Source of the DNA: CAINEC01 sp046303115
GTDB lineage: Bacteria > Bacteroidota > Bacteroidia > AKYH767-A > OLB10
Reading direction: 5' to 3'
Assembly: GCA_046303115.1 (NCBI GenBank)
Contig: JBKCGZ010000166.1
Span: forward strand, 1-64,000
Length of the DNA: 64,000 bases
Below are positions 8,860 to 18,398 of the stretch, one piece after another. A program made the translations under genes and the position numbers. Each line of letters starts with the position of its first letter. The first letter of the stretch is position 1. The notes beneath the pieces are model-generated. The model did no database searches, was not told the DNA's origin, and saw nothing but the letters and a program-made list of their open reading frames with translations.

Positions 8860-11395
8860 AAGAATGATTCGCCAGTTATCCTTTTTCAGAGTTTTCTTCA
8901 TTAGCCTTCTAACATTATTAGCTAGTAATGTTAAAGGTCAAGATGGGATTATTAAAGGTTTTGTTAGCGACTCCTTGCGTAAGCCAATCGAGGCCTGTAA
9001 TGTTTCTATACAAGGAGAATCAAACGGAACGATTACGGATACTCGCGGTCGTTATGAATTAAAAGTTACTCCTTACAAAGAATTAACTGTTGTATATAGT
9101 TTTTTAGGATTCGCTCCACAGAAGTATACTATCAAATTAACGCCGGGAGAAATAAAAGAACTGAATGTTCAACTGCAATCAACCGTAAAAATGTTGGGAC
9201 CAGTAAATGTATCTGGAGAGAAAAGCAGGGATTTATTAATGACCCCTATTCAACCTAAGACATTAGAATTAATGCCAAGCGCGAGTGGGAACTTTGAGGG
9301 CTCGCTAAAAACATTCCCTGGTGTTGTATCAAACAATGAACTATCATCTACCTATTCTGTTCGTGGTGGTTCGTTTGATGAAAATCTGGTTTATGTAAAT
9401 GATGTAGAAATCTATCGTCCATTTTTAACGCGTAGTGGACAACAAGAAGGTTTGAGTTTCATCAACTCCGATTTAATTGCCAATATCAATTTTAGCTCTG
9501 GAGGATTTAACGCGACGTACAGTGATAAGCTATCATCTGTACTTGATATTGAATATCGAAAACCTGAAAGCTTTGCAGGTTCTGCTTATGTAAGTTTTTT
9601 AGGAGCGGGATTTCATCTTGAAGGAATATCAAAAAATGAAAAGTTTACATGGCTTACTGGTTTCCGTCAGAAGTCAAATCAATTTTTACTAAAGAACTTA
9701 GACACTCGCGGAGAATATCGCCCATCGTTCACCGATTTACAATCTTTATTCAATTATAAATTCACAGACCGCACTTCCCTATCCTTCTTAGGTAATATTT
9801 CCATCAATGACTATCGAGTAATTCCAACAACACGTGAAACTGAATTTGGTAATATTAATGAAGCACTAAAGTTTACTGTTTACTTCGGAGGACAAGAACA
9901 AAACGCCTACTCTACTTCGCAAAGCGCATTGACATTAAACCATCGTGTGAATGATCATTTAAATTTGAAATTTATTGGAGCAGGATTTATCACGAAGGAA
10001 AAAGAATTCTTTGATATACTTGGTGAATATTTCATTGATGAGTTAGACAAAGATTTAGGATCATCCAACTTTGGTAACGTTGCCTTTAACAGAGGTATTG
10101 GTGCATTTCTGGACCATGCAAGAAATGAATTACAGGCAAGTGTAACTAGCTTTGAACATAAAGGAACGTATGTTCAGTCGAAGTATAACTTTAAGTGGGG
10201 AGTAAAAGCGCAGCACGAAGAAATAAGTGACAATATTGACGAATGGCAGTATCGTGACTCCGCCGATTTTTCAATTGTACATCCGCAAGACAATCCAGGC
10301 GACTCTGTTGATTTTACCCAACAGATAGTATTGAATAATGTGATTAAAAATAAAATTAATTTAAATTCTAATCGCTTTAGCGGATTTTTAAATAGTACAT
10401 GGCAGTTAGATAGCAGCTTTACATTACTTGCCGGTGTTCGTGCAACCTATTGGGATTTTAATCAAGAATTAAATATTAGTCCAAGAGCATCGATTGAATA
10501 CCGACCTAAAGGCAATAAGTATTTAAAACTAAGAGCAGCTAGTGGAGTGTATTATCAACCTCCCTTCTATAGAGAACTAAGAGGGCTGGATGGAAAAATC
10601 AATCCTGATGTTAAGGCACAACAATCCATTCATTTTATTGTTGGTGGCGACTATCAATTTTTATCATGGGGACGAGAATTTAAATTAACGGCTGAAGCTT
10701 ATTACAAAAAAATGAGCAACTTAAATCCATATAAATTGGAGAACACGCGATTACGTTATCTGGCTAAAAATAATGCCAACGGATATGCAACAGGGTTAGA
10801 CTTAAGGGTAAATGGAGAATTTGTCAGTGGTATAGAAAGTTGGGCTTCATTGTCATTCTTAAAAACGGAAGAAGATTTAAATGATGATGGCTATTATAAA
10901 TACTATAATTCAGAAGGTGATTTAATTGTTCCTGGTTATACTTACAACAACATTGCTGTAGACAGTCAGTTTGTAACACCAGGAAATATTCCCCGCCCTA
11001 CCGATCAGCGTGTGACTTTTAGTTTATTCTTCCAGGACTACCTACCAAAAAATCCAACCGTTCGTATGCACATGACGTTAGTATTTGGAACTGGATTACC
11101 ATTTGGCCCTCCGGGAAACGATCGTTACAAAGATATTTTAAGAGCACCAACCTATCGAAGAGTTGACATAGGATTTTCTAAGATTCTTATTGATGAAGAC
11201 AAGCCAAACACGAGCCGTTTAAAAGTAATCAGCAAGTTGAAATCGTTATCCTTAAGTTTAGAAGTTTTCAATTTATTACAGGTAAGCAATACCATTTCAT
11301 ACACATGGATTACCGATGTTACGGGTCGACAGTATGGAATTCCAAATTACTTAACCTCGCGATTACTGAACTTAAAATTGCAAGCTAAATTTTAA
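8852..11395 (+). CDS. TonB-dependent outer-membrane receptor (carboxypeptidase-regulatory plus plug)
   Basis: 847 residues. A signal peptide ends at SNVKGQ, followed by a CarboxypepD_reg_2 domain (about 30-110: GIIKGFVSDSLRKPIEACNV, GTITDTRGRYEL). Then comes a TonB plug (about 115-220) with the conserved FPGVVSNNELSSTYSVRGGSFDENLV-type region and the VYVNDVEIYRP strand, and a long beta-barrel ending in LKLQAKF with a terminal Phe. This is an import receptor of the TonB-dependent family; there is no adjacent SusD, so it is not a classical glycan utilisation pair. The ligand cannot be read from sequence. The ATG at 8852 is preferred over a TTG one codon earlier; it overlaps the upstream gene by 8 bases. 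Confidence 0.92.
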   Translation: MIKRMIRQLSFFRVFFISLLTLLASNVKGQDGIIKGFVSDSLRKPIEACNVSIQGESNGTITDTRGRYELKVTPYKELTVVYSFLGFAPQKYTIKLTPGEIKELNVQLQSTVKMLGPVNVSGEKSRDLLMTPIQPKTLELMPSASGNFEGSLKTFPGVVSNNELSSTYSVRGGSFDENLVYVNDVEIYRPFLTRSGQQEGLSFINSDLIANINFSSGGFNATYSDKLSSVLDIEYRKPESFAGSAYVSFLGAGFHLEGISKNEKFTWLTGFRQKSNQFLLKNLDTRGEYRPSFTDLQSLFNYKFTDRTSLSFLGNISINDYRVIPTTRETEFGNINEALKFTVYFGGQEQNAYSTSQSALTLNHRVNDHLNLKFIGAGFITKEKEFFDILGEYFIDELDKDLGSSNFGNVAFNRGIGAFLDHARNELQASVTSFEHKGTYVQSKYNFKWGVKAQHEEISDNIDEWQYRDSADFSIVHPQDNPGDSVDFTQQIVLNNVIKNKINLNSNRFSGFLNSTWQLDSSFTLLAGVRATYWDFNQELNISPRASIEYRPKGNKYLKLRAASGVYYQPPFYRELRGLDGKINPDVKAQQSIHFIVGGDYQFLSWGREFKLTAEAYYKKMSNLNPYKLENTRLRYLAKNNANGYATGLDLRVNGEFVSGIESWASLSFLKTEEDLNDDGYYKYYNSEGDLIVPGYTYNNIAVDSQFVTPGNIPRPTDQRVTFSLFFQDYLPKNPTVRMHMTLVFGTGLPFGPPGNDRYKDILRAPTYRRVDIGFSKILIDEDKPNTSRLKVISKLKSLSLSLEVFNLLQVSNTISYTWITDVTGRQYGIPNYLTSRLLNLKLQAKF

Positions 11396-11400
11396 AGCGT

Positions 11401-11739
11401 ATGTCGAATAAGAATAAAGGCAAATCAGGATTAGTTTATTCTACCAATCCGAATTTTCAATATCAGGAAGAAGAAAATAATCAAGAAACGTTACCACCGC
11501 AACAGCAATCATTAAAAATCTGGTTAGAACGAAAAGGCGGTGGAAAAATGGTGACAGTTGTAAAAGGATTCATTGGTTCTGATGATGATTTAGAATCTCT
11601 TGGCAAAATGCTTAAAAGTAAATGTGGTGTTGGCGGAACAGCGAAAGATGGAGAAGTTTTGATTCAAGGTGATCACAGAGAAAAAGTACTTGCATTGCTT
11701 ATTCAAAACGGATATCAAGCAAAGAAAGCTGGTGGGTAA
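11401..11739 (+). CDS. SUI1/eIF1-like translation factor (YciH family)
   Basis: 112 residues. The first 40 are a polar, Gln/Glu-rich extension (YQEEENNQETLPPQQQ). Residues about 40-110 form the SUI1 fold: LKIWLERKGGGKMVTVVKGF, the basic Gly-rich loop, LGKMLKSKCGVGGTAKDGEV and the IQGDHREKVLALLIQNGY strand-helix. The bacterial YciH family is homologous to eukaryotic eIF1 and has been tied to start-codon discrimination and regulation of translation initiation. It begins six bases after the TonB receptor stop and ends one base from the stop of the convergent gene, with no terminator between. Confidence 0.92.
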   Translation: MSNKNKGKSGLVYSTNPNFQYQEEENNQETLPPQQQSLKIWLERKGGGKMVTVVKGFIGSDDDLESLGKMLKSKCGVGGTAKDGEVLIQGDHREKVLALLIQNGYQAKKAGG

Positions 11740-11740
11740 T

Positions 11741-12547
11741 TTATTTTAAAACTACCTGATAGAAATTATGTTGCTCCAGCCCTTCATAATTTTTAATAGA
11801 AGAAAAACAAAAAGCGTTTTTAGAAATCCACGAAAGAGATTCAATATATTGTTTCTTTAAGTTGATTACTGTTGATAAGTCGAGACAATAAGACTTCTTG
11901 TTTTTCACCACTTTTATAATGATTACTTCAGATTCTTTTTCTTCGTAAAACGCACTTGAATAACTAATAATATAATTGGTTGATTTATTTGGCAAATAAC
12001 CATTACTCCCTTCATCATAAGAGGATAAATCCTGTATCATATCACCAGAATTTATATCAATTAAATTGGTAGTTGAATAGGCTCCGTTAACATCTACAGT
12101 ACTTACAATTGCTAAATTTAATTTAGGAATCATTCCCCAGTATGAAGGTAACACGCCATTAATTATTGTTGTATCACCTTTAACATTTTCCTGCTCACCT
12201 TCGATTTCTTTCGAAGAAAATAAATAGTAAAAACTATTACCCTTGATTATAAGTTCAGAATCGGATACGACATTTATTGCTGGATAATTAGTTGTTGTAT
12301 CAACGAAAAATTCCGCTTTGCTCATAAGCGAAGTAAATTGAATTGAATCAATAGAAAAAATAGTAAACGATTTATTATCGGCTTCAATTAACTCATCTCT
12401 GTCGATATCCAAATCAATTAATACAGGATCATTTTCAAAAAGGCAAGTCGCATCAAGTCTTAATGAAGAGTTATTTCTTCGCTGACTAAATGCAAATGAA
12501 TTAATCAGCATTAAGAATAAAAAGACAATACTAATTTTTCGATGCAT
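11741..12547 (-). CDS. Secreted protein of unknown function downstream of bshA
   Basis: 268 residues from the start at 12547 (signal peptide MHRKISIVFLFLMLINSFAFSQ); a nine-residue upstream extension is possible but lies deeper in bshA. The mature part appears rich in beta-strand, with repeated short DxDxD-like and 'INVVSDSELIIKG' strands and a conserved-looking SYWGMIPKLNLAIVSTVD centre. This could be an irregular WD/propeller-like fold, but I do not recognise a family. The start codon lies 17 bases inside the end of bshA, so the two are probably co-transcribed. Nothing in the sequence ties it to bacillithiol. No T9SS tail and no lipobox, so periplasmic location is most likely. Confidence 0.7.
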   Translation of the reverse strand: MHRKISIVFLFLMLINSFAFSQRRNNSSLRLDATCLFENDPVLIDLDIDRDELIEADNKSFTIFSIDSIQFTSLMSKAEFFVDTTTNYPAINVVSDSELIIKGNSFYYLFSSKEIEGEQENVKGDTTIINGVLPSYWGMIPKLNLAIVSTVDVNGAYSTTNLIDINSGDMIQDLSSYDEGSNGYLPNKSTNYIISYSSAFYEEKESEVIIIKVVKNKKSYCLDLSTVINLKKQYIESLSWISKNAFCFSSIKNYEGLEQHNFYQVVLK

Positions 12548-13664
12548 CAATGATTTGCTGATAACACCTTTCATAAAACGGCATAATATGATGAATATCG
12601 AAAGCCTTAGCTTGCTTCAATGCGGCTTGCCTGAACTCTGCTAATTTTTTATCATCGGTTAAAATAGCAAGTGCATTCGCAGCCATATCATCAACATCAC
12701 CAACGTTACTCATATAACCAGTCACACCATTAATATTTAACTCTGGCATGCCACCCGAATTGGATGAAATAACAGGAACCTGACAAGCCATGGCTTCGAG
12801 TGCAGCTAATCCAAAACTTTCCGTTTCCGAAGGCATCACAAACAAATCAGCAATAGATAACACCTCTTCTACCATTTCCTGCTTTCCTAAAAAGCGGACA
12901 TCATTATAAAATCCTTTCTCACGAGTAAGCTCTTCAATTTTATGTCGCTCAGGACCATCACCAATCATGATTAACTTAGCAGGAATCTTTGAGCGAACTC
13001 TGTCAAAAACTTCCACTACATCTTGCACCCTTTTAACTTTTCTAAAGTTAGAAGTATGAACAATTAGTTTTTCATTATCAGGAGTAATTGCTTTTCTAAA
13101 ATGATCCTTTCTTGACTTAGCAAATCGTTTTAAGTCAATGAAGTTTGGAATAACTTCAATGTCTTTACTAATTTTAAAATTAGCATAGGTATCACGTTTC
13201 AAACTTTCAGAAACCGCAGTAACACCATCAGAATGATTAATAGCGAATGTTACAACAGGCTCATAACTTGAATCCTTACCAACAAGGGTTATATCGGTAC
13301 CGTGAAGCGTTGTTACAATCGGCAAATACAAACCATGTGTTTTTAAGATCTGCTGCGCCATATAAGCTACAGACGCGTGCGGGATCGCATAATGTACGTG
13401 AAGAATGTCTAACTTTTCATGTAATGCTACATCGACTAATTTGCTTGTTAACGCAGATTCGTAAGGTATGTAATCAAATAAAGCATAAGGTGTCGCGGTA
13501 ACTTCGTGATAGAAAATGTTCTCCTTAAATCCATCTAAACGAACTGGCTGACTATACGTAATAAAATGAATCTGATGACCTTTTTCTGCGAGGGCCTTTC
13601 CCAATTCAGTAGCGACTACTCCACTACCACCAAAAGTTGGATAACAAACAATGCCTATATTCAT
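12531..13664 (-). CDS. bshA: N-acetyl-alpha-D-glucosaminyl L-malate synthase
   Basis: 377 residues; a GT4 glycosyltransferase matching BshA along its length. The N-terminal Rossmann half has GIVCYPTFGGSGVVATELG and the substrate region HVHYAIPHA. The C-terminal half has NFRKVKRVQDVV, the nucleotide-sugar region PSETESFGLAALEAMACQVP (the EX7E motif of GT4) and SSNSGGMPE. It transfers GlcNAc from UDP-GlcNAc to L-malate, the first step of bacillithiol synthesis, the thiol used by many Bacteroidota instead of glutathione. The later genes bshB and bshC are not in this window. A perfect TAACTTTG box ends four bases before the ATG, predicting a leaderless mRNA. Confidence 0.95.
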   Translation of the reverse strand: MNIGIVCYPTFGGSGVVATELGKALAEKGHQIHFITYSQPVRLDGFKENIFYHEVTATPYALFDYIPYESALTSKLVDVALHEKLDILHVHYAIPHASVAYMAQQILKTHGLYLPIVTTLHGTDITLVGKDSSYEPVVTFAINHSDGVTAVSESLKRDTYANFKISKDIEVIPNFIDLKRFAKSRKDHFRKAITPDNEKLIVHTSNFRKVKRVQDVVEVFDRVRSKIPAKLIMIGDGPERHKIEELTREKGFYNDVRFLGKQEMVEEVLSIADLFVMPSETESFGLAALEAMACQVPVISSNSGGMPELNINGVTGYMSNVGDVDDMAANALAILTDDKKLAEFRQAALKQAKAFDIHHIMPFYERCYQQIIDASKN

Positions 13665-13668
13665 AAAA

Positions 13669-13676
13669 CAAAGTTA
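13669..13676 (-). promoter_or_regulatory. -7 box of bshA, four bases from ATG
   Basis: TAACTTTG on the minus strand, then TTTT, then the bshA ATG at 13664. A TTGAC sequence lies about 22 bases upstream of the box and may be the -33 element. The predicted start of transcription falls on or next to the start codon. Confidence 0.6.
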
Positions 13677-13726
13677 AATAATTAAGTGAGAAAAATGTCA
13701 ACAATAAGAAGTGACAAATGTTTCTT

Positions 13727-16663
13727 CTACTTTGAAAATGCTTTGTAGAAAATCTCCATAATATCCGTTCGGACATTCTTCTTTGCTAGCATCGTATTTT
13801 CAGCATCTGGATAAACCCTGTTCGAAAGAAACACAAACAAGAAATCATTCTTCGGATCCGCCCATACGCATGTACCTGTAAATCCTGTATGTCCGAAGGT
13901 CATTTCTGAAGCACTTCTCGCTGCCGGACTCGACTTTTCTTTATTCATTTCCGCTTTATCAAAAATTAATCCTCTACGATTACTTGTATTAGGTCCTGCT
14001 TGCGTAGTGAATAACTGAATCGTTTCTTTTTTCAAATAACGTTTCCCATCATACGATCCACCATTCATTAACATTTTAAATATAATAGCTAATGACTCTG
14101 CATTAGAAAACAAGCCTGCATGTCCTGCTACACCACCCATCATTGCTGCACCTGGATCATGGACAGTACCACGCACAACGCATTTGCGGAATAACTTATC
14201 ATCTTCTGTTGGAGCGATTGTATTGATATCCGTTTTTTCGTGAGGATTAAATTGCATTTTCCATAAGCCCATTGGCTTATAAAAATTATTCGTTACATAT
14301 TCATCAATCGAAACTCCGCTGATATGCTCAATGACTTTCTGTAAAATAATCATGCTTAAATCAGAGTATACCATATTGCCAGGGGCTTTCACTTCGGACT
14401 CAATGATCTGTTTCCACATTTCTGATTTATAATTATCGCTGATGTATAAACTATCTGCAACCTTAGATGAAAATCCTTCCGACTTTTCCTTCTTATAAAT
14501 ACAAGAGTCTAAACCGTATTCACGCTCTGTACTTTTCCAAAATGCGATGAAGGGTTGTAAGCCTGCTTCATGCATCATTAACTGACGGATGGTAATATCC
14601 TTTTTGTTTGTATTCTTAAGTTCTGTTAGATATTTACTTGCTTTCGCATCGAGATCTAATTTGTTTTTCTCATATAAATGCATTGCGCACAAACTTGTTG
14701 AAGCTACCTTGGTTATTGATGCAATATCATACAAATCACTATTGGCAACTACATGCGTACTATCATAAGTGAAATGCCCGTATGATTTATCGAACACCAC
14801 TTTATTACCTACAGCAAACAATATCTGACATCCAGGAGTTACCTTACTTTTAATTGCACTATTGACAATTGAATCAATCGAATTAAATTTCGACGAATTA
14901 ACATTCAATGCTTCAGGAAAAGTATAACTATAAACATCATTTGTGGCTGACTTAATTCCGTCGCCAATACAAACATTATCCTCAATAGAAACTGAAAGAT
15001 GTCCATTAAAAGAAGACGCTCCAAATATTTTCTGAGCCGTTAATTGTACAGGGTAATAAGTATCTTCAAATCCTTCAATCAATACTTTTACATGATCCGT
15101 CTTTTTTAATTTAGATAACACATAGGCATTACCGAAAACACATAAAATGGTATTATGCTGACTATTTAATTTCTCTACAGCCTCTAATACATCCGAAGAT
15201 AAATTATAGTTTTTATGAGCATGGATTGTTGTATTATGAACACTTACAATGACACGATCATAATCTTTTAACTTAGTGATCAGCTTATCCAACTCACGAC
15301 TTGATACATCACGTTGAAATGCGAAGCAATCAACTTTTGCATACTTCAACAATTCAGATTGAAACACATTGTTGACGGTATCATTTAAAACGATAGACGC
15401 TATTTTTTGATTCTCATGAATTCGAATTGGAATTATATGATTGTTGTTTTTCAAAAGTGTTACTGCGTTTTCATATAAAGCATATGATGTGTACTCGGAA
15501 CTTGAATTATTTAAATCCTCTATTAGGTTCGCTAGATTAATAGGGGTATAATTATTAAGTCCTGTCCAGTACTTAGCCATTAAAATTTTACGAACGCGAT
15601 TATTTAAATCTGACTCCGCAATTGTGCTATCAGCGACTGCGCTGCTAATTCTTTCAATACCTTTATCGATGTGATCAGAATATAACAACACGTCATTACC
15701 AGCAAGGAATGCTTTTAATTCTAATTCACCTGGCTCGAAATAATCAGCTACACCTTTCATATTTAATGCATCGGTAAAAACTAATCCATTAAACCCTTCA
15801 TTGCCTTTTAATAAACTATCTACTACTAATGGTGATAAGCTACATGCTTTTTTACCCATAGAATCTAGAGCAGGAACATACAAATGAGCCACCATCACCG
15901 AAGCAACTCCCTTTTTAATAAGTTGACGAAAAGGATAAAGCTCTACCGAATCAAGCTGTAAAGAATCGGCAGTTACCAATGGTAAAACATAATGTGAATC
16001 GGTACTTGTATTACCATGACCCGGAAAATGTTTTGCGCAAGCTAATACATGTTCTGACTGCATGCCCAACATATATTCCATTCCAAACATTGTTACCTCT
16101 TCACGACGTTCACCAAAAGAACGATTGCAAATAATAGGATTTGAAGGATTTGTATTGATATCAACGGATGGTGCAAAATTAATTTGAATTCCTAGTCGTT
16201 TACAGTTTTGAGCTATCGCCTTCCCCATTACATTTGCTAAGTATGGATTTCCAGATGCGGCAAGTGTCATTTGTCGTGGATATCTAACGGTACTGTCTAA
16301 CCGCATTTGCAATCCCCATTCGCCATCAATTCCAATCATCAATGGTATTTTTACTTTAGCTTGAAGATTATTGGTTAAAACAGCCTGGCGATAAGGAGTT
16401 CCTTTAAAGAAAATTATTCCACCTAATTTATACTTTGAAACTTTCTCTGCAATATCTTTCTCATAGCCAGCATCTCGGTTAGAAAAGACATTAATCATAA
16501 AAAGCTGTCCTACTTTTTCATCAGTCGACATTGTTGCAAGGACGGAATCTGCCCAATGCGCACCATCAGCAGAATAATAAGCCGGAGTATATTTTATTTT
16601 TTGAGCATAAATAGCATTAACTGACCAACTCAGTAAAAGGAAAATAAAATATCGAATCCTCAA
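13727..16663 (-). CDS. Glycoside hydrolase family 3 fused to a class C-type serine hydrolase
   Basis: 978 residues with a signal peptide (MRIRYFIFLLLSWSVNAIYAQ). Residues 30-370 are a NagZ-like GH3 domain: KHFPGHG at 211-217, the TDSH acid/base loop at 221-224 and the FTDAL nucleophile Asp298. Residues about 380-580 form the GH3 C-terminal alpha/beta sandwich. Residues about 590-975 are a penicillin-binding/beta-lactamase class C-like domain with SITK (Ser649, Lys652), YSD at 766-768 and HTG at 925-927. Such fusions are known in Bacteroidota and are thought to act on cell-wall muropeptides in the periplasm: beta-N-acetylglucosaminidase plus a D-Ala peptidase or esterase. The start codon is TTG; an in-frame TAG lies just upstream and no ATG precedes the signal peptide. 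Confidence 0.92.
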   Translation of the reverse strand: MRIRYFIFLLLSWSVNAIYAQKIKYTPAYYSADGAHWADSVLATMSTDEKVGQLFMINVFSNRDAGYEKDIAEKVSKYKLGGIIFFKGTPYRQAVLTNNLQAKVKIPLMIGIDGEWGLQMRLDSTVRYPRQMTLAASGNPYLANVMGKAIAQNCKRLGIQINFAPSVDINTNPSNPIICNRSFGERREEVTMFGMEYMLGMQSEHVLACAKHFPGHGNTSTDSHYVLPLVTADSLQLDSVELYPFRQLIKKGVASVMVAHLYVPALDSMGKKACSLSPLVVDSLLKGNEGFNGLVFTDALNMKGVADYFEPGELELKAFLAGNDVLLYSDHIDKGIERISSAVADSTIAESDLNNRVRKILMAKYWTGLNNYTPINLANLIEDLNNSSSEYTSYALYENAVTLLKNNNHIIPIRIHENQKIASIVLNDTVNNVFQSELLKYAKVDCFAFQRDVSSRELDKLITKLKDYDRVIVSVHNTTIHAHKNYNLSSDVLEAVEKLNSQHNTILCVFGNAYVLSKLKKTDHVKVLIEGFEDTYYPVQLTAQKIFGASSFNGHLSVSIEDNVCIGDGIKSATNDVYSYTFPEALNVNSSKFNSIDSIVNSAIKSKVTPGCQILFAVGNKVVFDKSYGHFTYDSTHVVANSDLYDIASITKVASTSLCAMHLYEKNKLDLDAKASKYLTELKNTNKKDITIRQLMMHEAGLQPFIAFWKSTEREYGLDSCIYKKEKSEGFSSKVADSLYISDNYKSEMWKQIIESEVKAPGNMVYSDLSMIILQKVIEHISGVSIDEYVTNNFYKPMGLWKMQFNPHEKTDINTIAPTEDDKLFRKCVVRGTVHDPGAAMMGGVAGHAGLFSNAESLAIIFKMLMNGGSYDGKRYLKKETIQLFTTQAGPNTSNRRGLIFDKAEMNKEKSSPAARSASEMTFGHTGFTGTCVWADPKNDFLFVFLSNRVYPDAENTMLAKKNVRTDIMEIFYKAFSK

Positions 16664-16717
16664 TGTAAGGCGTGTTAACTAATTAAATACTGAATAGAAA
16701 ACTTAATTCATTAAAAT

Positions 16718-17446
16718 TTATTGTTCTCCTTCTATCAATTGTTTAGATCGCAATTGTTTGTATTCTTCTCTACAATTTTTGCAGTAGAACCAATCGCTCG
16801 TAAATGTTGTTGCTTCTTCTCTTCCACAACTATCACATTGCCGCATTGATTCCGTTCGTTGGTAGTGAAGTTTATTGATATGATCATCAAGATGAATTGG
16901 AGGATAATCAAAAAGATTAATTTCTTCTAATAATCGAGGATGAACAGGATAAAAACCATTGTTACCTTTTACATCAACCAAAACTACACGTTTGCCCATT
17001 GAGCGAAGCTGTTTAATCAATGGTTGATAATCGATGTCGCCTGCTAGAATACAAGCCACATCAAATGATGTGTTTTGATAGGCCATTGATATTGCGGTTG
17101 TAGCTAATCCAACCTCTAAACAATTTTCTCTTCGAGCAGCTACTTCTTTATTTTTGAAGTCATATTCGTAAATTTCAGTGTTGTAGTTACAACGCTTCGC
17201 TAACATTTCATAAAACTGACGTTCGCGTAAATTATCATGCCCAGGTTTATTTATAGCAATTGTTCCAAAGTAATAAGTACGCATCAAATCTACCTGAACA
17301 TCAGCTGCTATTCCAAGCTGCTCCTTAACTAATTTTGGTAATGCTCGATAATCTAATTCGAATTCGGTGTCATCACAAAGACTTAAAAGGTAAGGGCGCA
17401 CATGGTAAAGCCATCCACCATCGATAAATAACATTGCTTTCATCAT
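16718..17446 (-). CDS. NYN (LabA/DUF88-like) nuclease-fold protein with C-terminal zinc ribbon
   Basis: 242 residues. The NYN domain, a PIN-like RNase fold, spans about 3-175: FIDGGWLYHVRPYL at the start (first Asp), FDVACILAGDIDYQPLIKQLRSMGKRVVLV carrying the second acidic cluster, and the terminal LLEEINLFDY. The tail, about 200-235, is a zinc ribbon with CDSCG and YCKNC cysteine pairs. NYN proteins of this kind are predicted metal-dependent RNases; the ribbon could bind RNA or ribosomes. The gene is flanked by unrelated single genes (GH3 fusion, dapD), so context gives no hint. Family call is confident, substrate unknown. Confidence 0.85.
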   Translation of the reverse strand: MMKAMLFIDGGWLYHVRPYLLSLCDDTEFELDYRALPKLVKEQLGIAADVQVDLMRTYYFGTIAINKPGHDNLRERQFYEMLAKRCNYNTEIYEYDFKNKEVAARRENCLEVGLATTAISMAYQNTSFDVACILAGDIDYQPLIKQLRSMGKRVVLVDVKGNNGFYPVHPRLLEEINLFDYPPIHLDDHINKLHYQRTESMRQCDSCGREEATTFTSDWFYCKNCREEYKQLRSKQLIEGEQ

Positions 17447-17519
17447 AAATGTAAAAATAGGAACAGATTAAAATCAAAAATTAATAAATAATAAAGAATG
17501 ATTAACAGGTTTTTAAACA

Positions 17520-18335
17520 TTAAACAGCCACCTGAAAATCTCTTAAAGCATCATTCAAGGAAGTTTTCTGATCAGTACTTTCCTTTCTTTTTCCAATAAT
17601 TAATGCACAAGGTACTTGATATTCTCCAGCAGGAAATTTCTTTGCATAAGAACCGGGAATAACAACAGATCGAGAAGGAACAACACCTTTATATTCGATA
17701 GGAGCATCACCTGATACATCAATAATCTTTGTCGACATCGTAAGTACCACGTTAGCACCTAGCACAGCTTCTTTCTCTACACGAACTCCTTCCACAACTA
17801 TTGATCGTGAACCTAGAAAACATCCATCTTCTATAATTACTGGTGCTGCCTGAACAGGTTCTAACACCCCGCCTATACCCACTCCACCGCTTAAGTGAAC
17901 GTTCTTACCTATCTGAGCACACGAACCCACAGTTGCCCAGGTATCGACCATCGTACCTGCATCAACGTAAGCACCTATGTTTACATAAGAGGGCATCATA
18001 ATAACACCCGGCGATAAATAACTTCCGTAACGAGCTATTGCATGAGGAACAACACGTACTCCCTGGGCAGCGTAATTATTTTTAAGAGGTATTTTATCAT
18101 GAAATTCAAAAGGACCAACTTCAATGGTTTCCATTTTCATGATTGGGAAATACATAATAACTGCTTTCTTAATCCAATCGTTTACCTGCCATCCATCCTG
18201 AACAGGCTCTGCCACTCGAATTTTTCCTTCGTTCAATAAGGCAACCACACTTTTTACCGCATCTTGCGTTTCCTGTTGCTGAAGTAGATCACGGTTCTCC
18301 CAAGTCTTCTCAATTATCGCTTGTATTTCTTTCAT
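17520..18335 (-). CDS. dapD: 2,3,4,5-tetrahydropyridine-2,6-dicarboxylate N-succinyltransferase
   Basis: 271 residues, normal for DapD. The N-terminal helical part (EIQAIIEKTWENRDLLQQQ) is followed by a left-handed beta-helix of hexapeptide repeats from about residue 95 to 225 (VVPHAIARYGSYLSPGVIMM, VNIGAYVDAGTMVDTWATVG, AQIGKNVHLSGGVGIGGVLE), with the substrate-binding MPSYVNIGA and GSRSIVVEG signatures. It makes N-succinyl-2-amino-6-ketopimelate in the succinylase branch of lysine/meso-DAP synthesis, in the cytoplasm. The gene is divergent from yqgF, with a perfect TAACTTTG box on its own strand giving a leader of about 20 bases. Confidence 0.96.
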   Translation of the reverse strand: MKEIQAIIEKTWENRDLLQQQETQDAVKSVVALLNEGKIRVAEPVQDGWQVNDWIKKAVIMYFPIMKMETIEVGPFEFHDKIPLKNNYAAQGVRVVPHAIARYGSYLSPGVIMMPSYVNIGAYVDAGTMVDTWATVGSCAQIGKNVHLSGGVGIGGVLEPVQAAPVIIEDGCFLGSRSIVVEGVRVEKEAVLGANVVLTMSTKIIDVSGDAPIEYKGVVPSRSVVIPGSYAKKFPAGEYQVPCALIIGKRKESTDQKTSLNDALRDFQVAV

Positions 18336-18358
18336 TTGTCTTGATTAGTAAAGTGGCG

Positions 18359-18366
18359 CAAAGTTA
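18359..18366 (-). promoter_or_regulatory. -7 box of dapD
   Basis: TAACTTTG on the minus strand, 23 bases before the dapD ATG. It sits only 20 bases from the opposing yqgF box, so the two divergent promoters must overlap in their upstream elements. Confidence 0.55.
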
Positions 18367-18386
18367 TAAATAAGAACAGAACTTAT

Positions 18387-18394
18387 TACCTTTG
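18387..18394 (+). promoter_or_regulatory. -7 box of yqgF, four bases from ATG
   Basis: TACCTTTG, then CAAC, then the yqgF ATG at 18399. It matches TAnnTTTG perfectly and predicts a leaderless yqgF-def-aroK transcript. No clear -33 TTTG is present. Confidence 0.6.
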
Positions 18395-18398
18395 CAAC

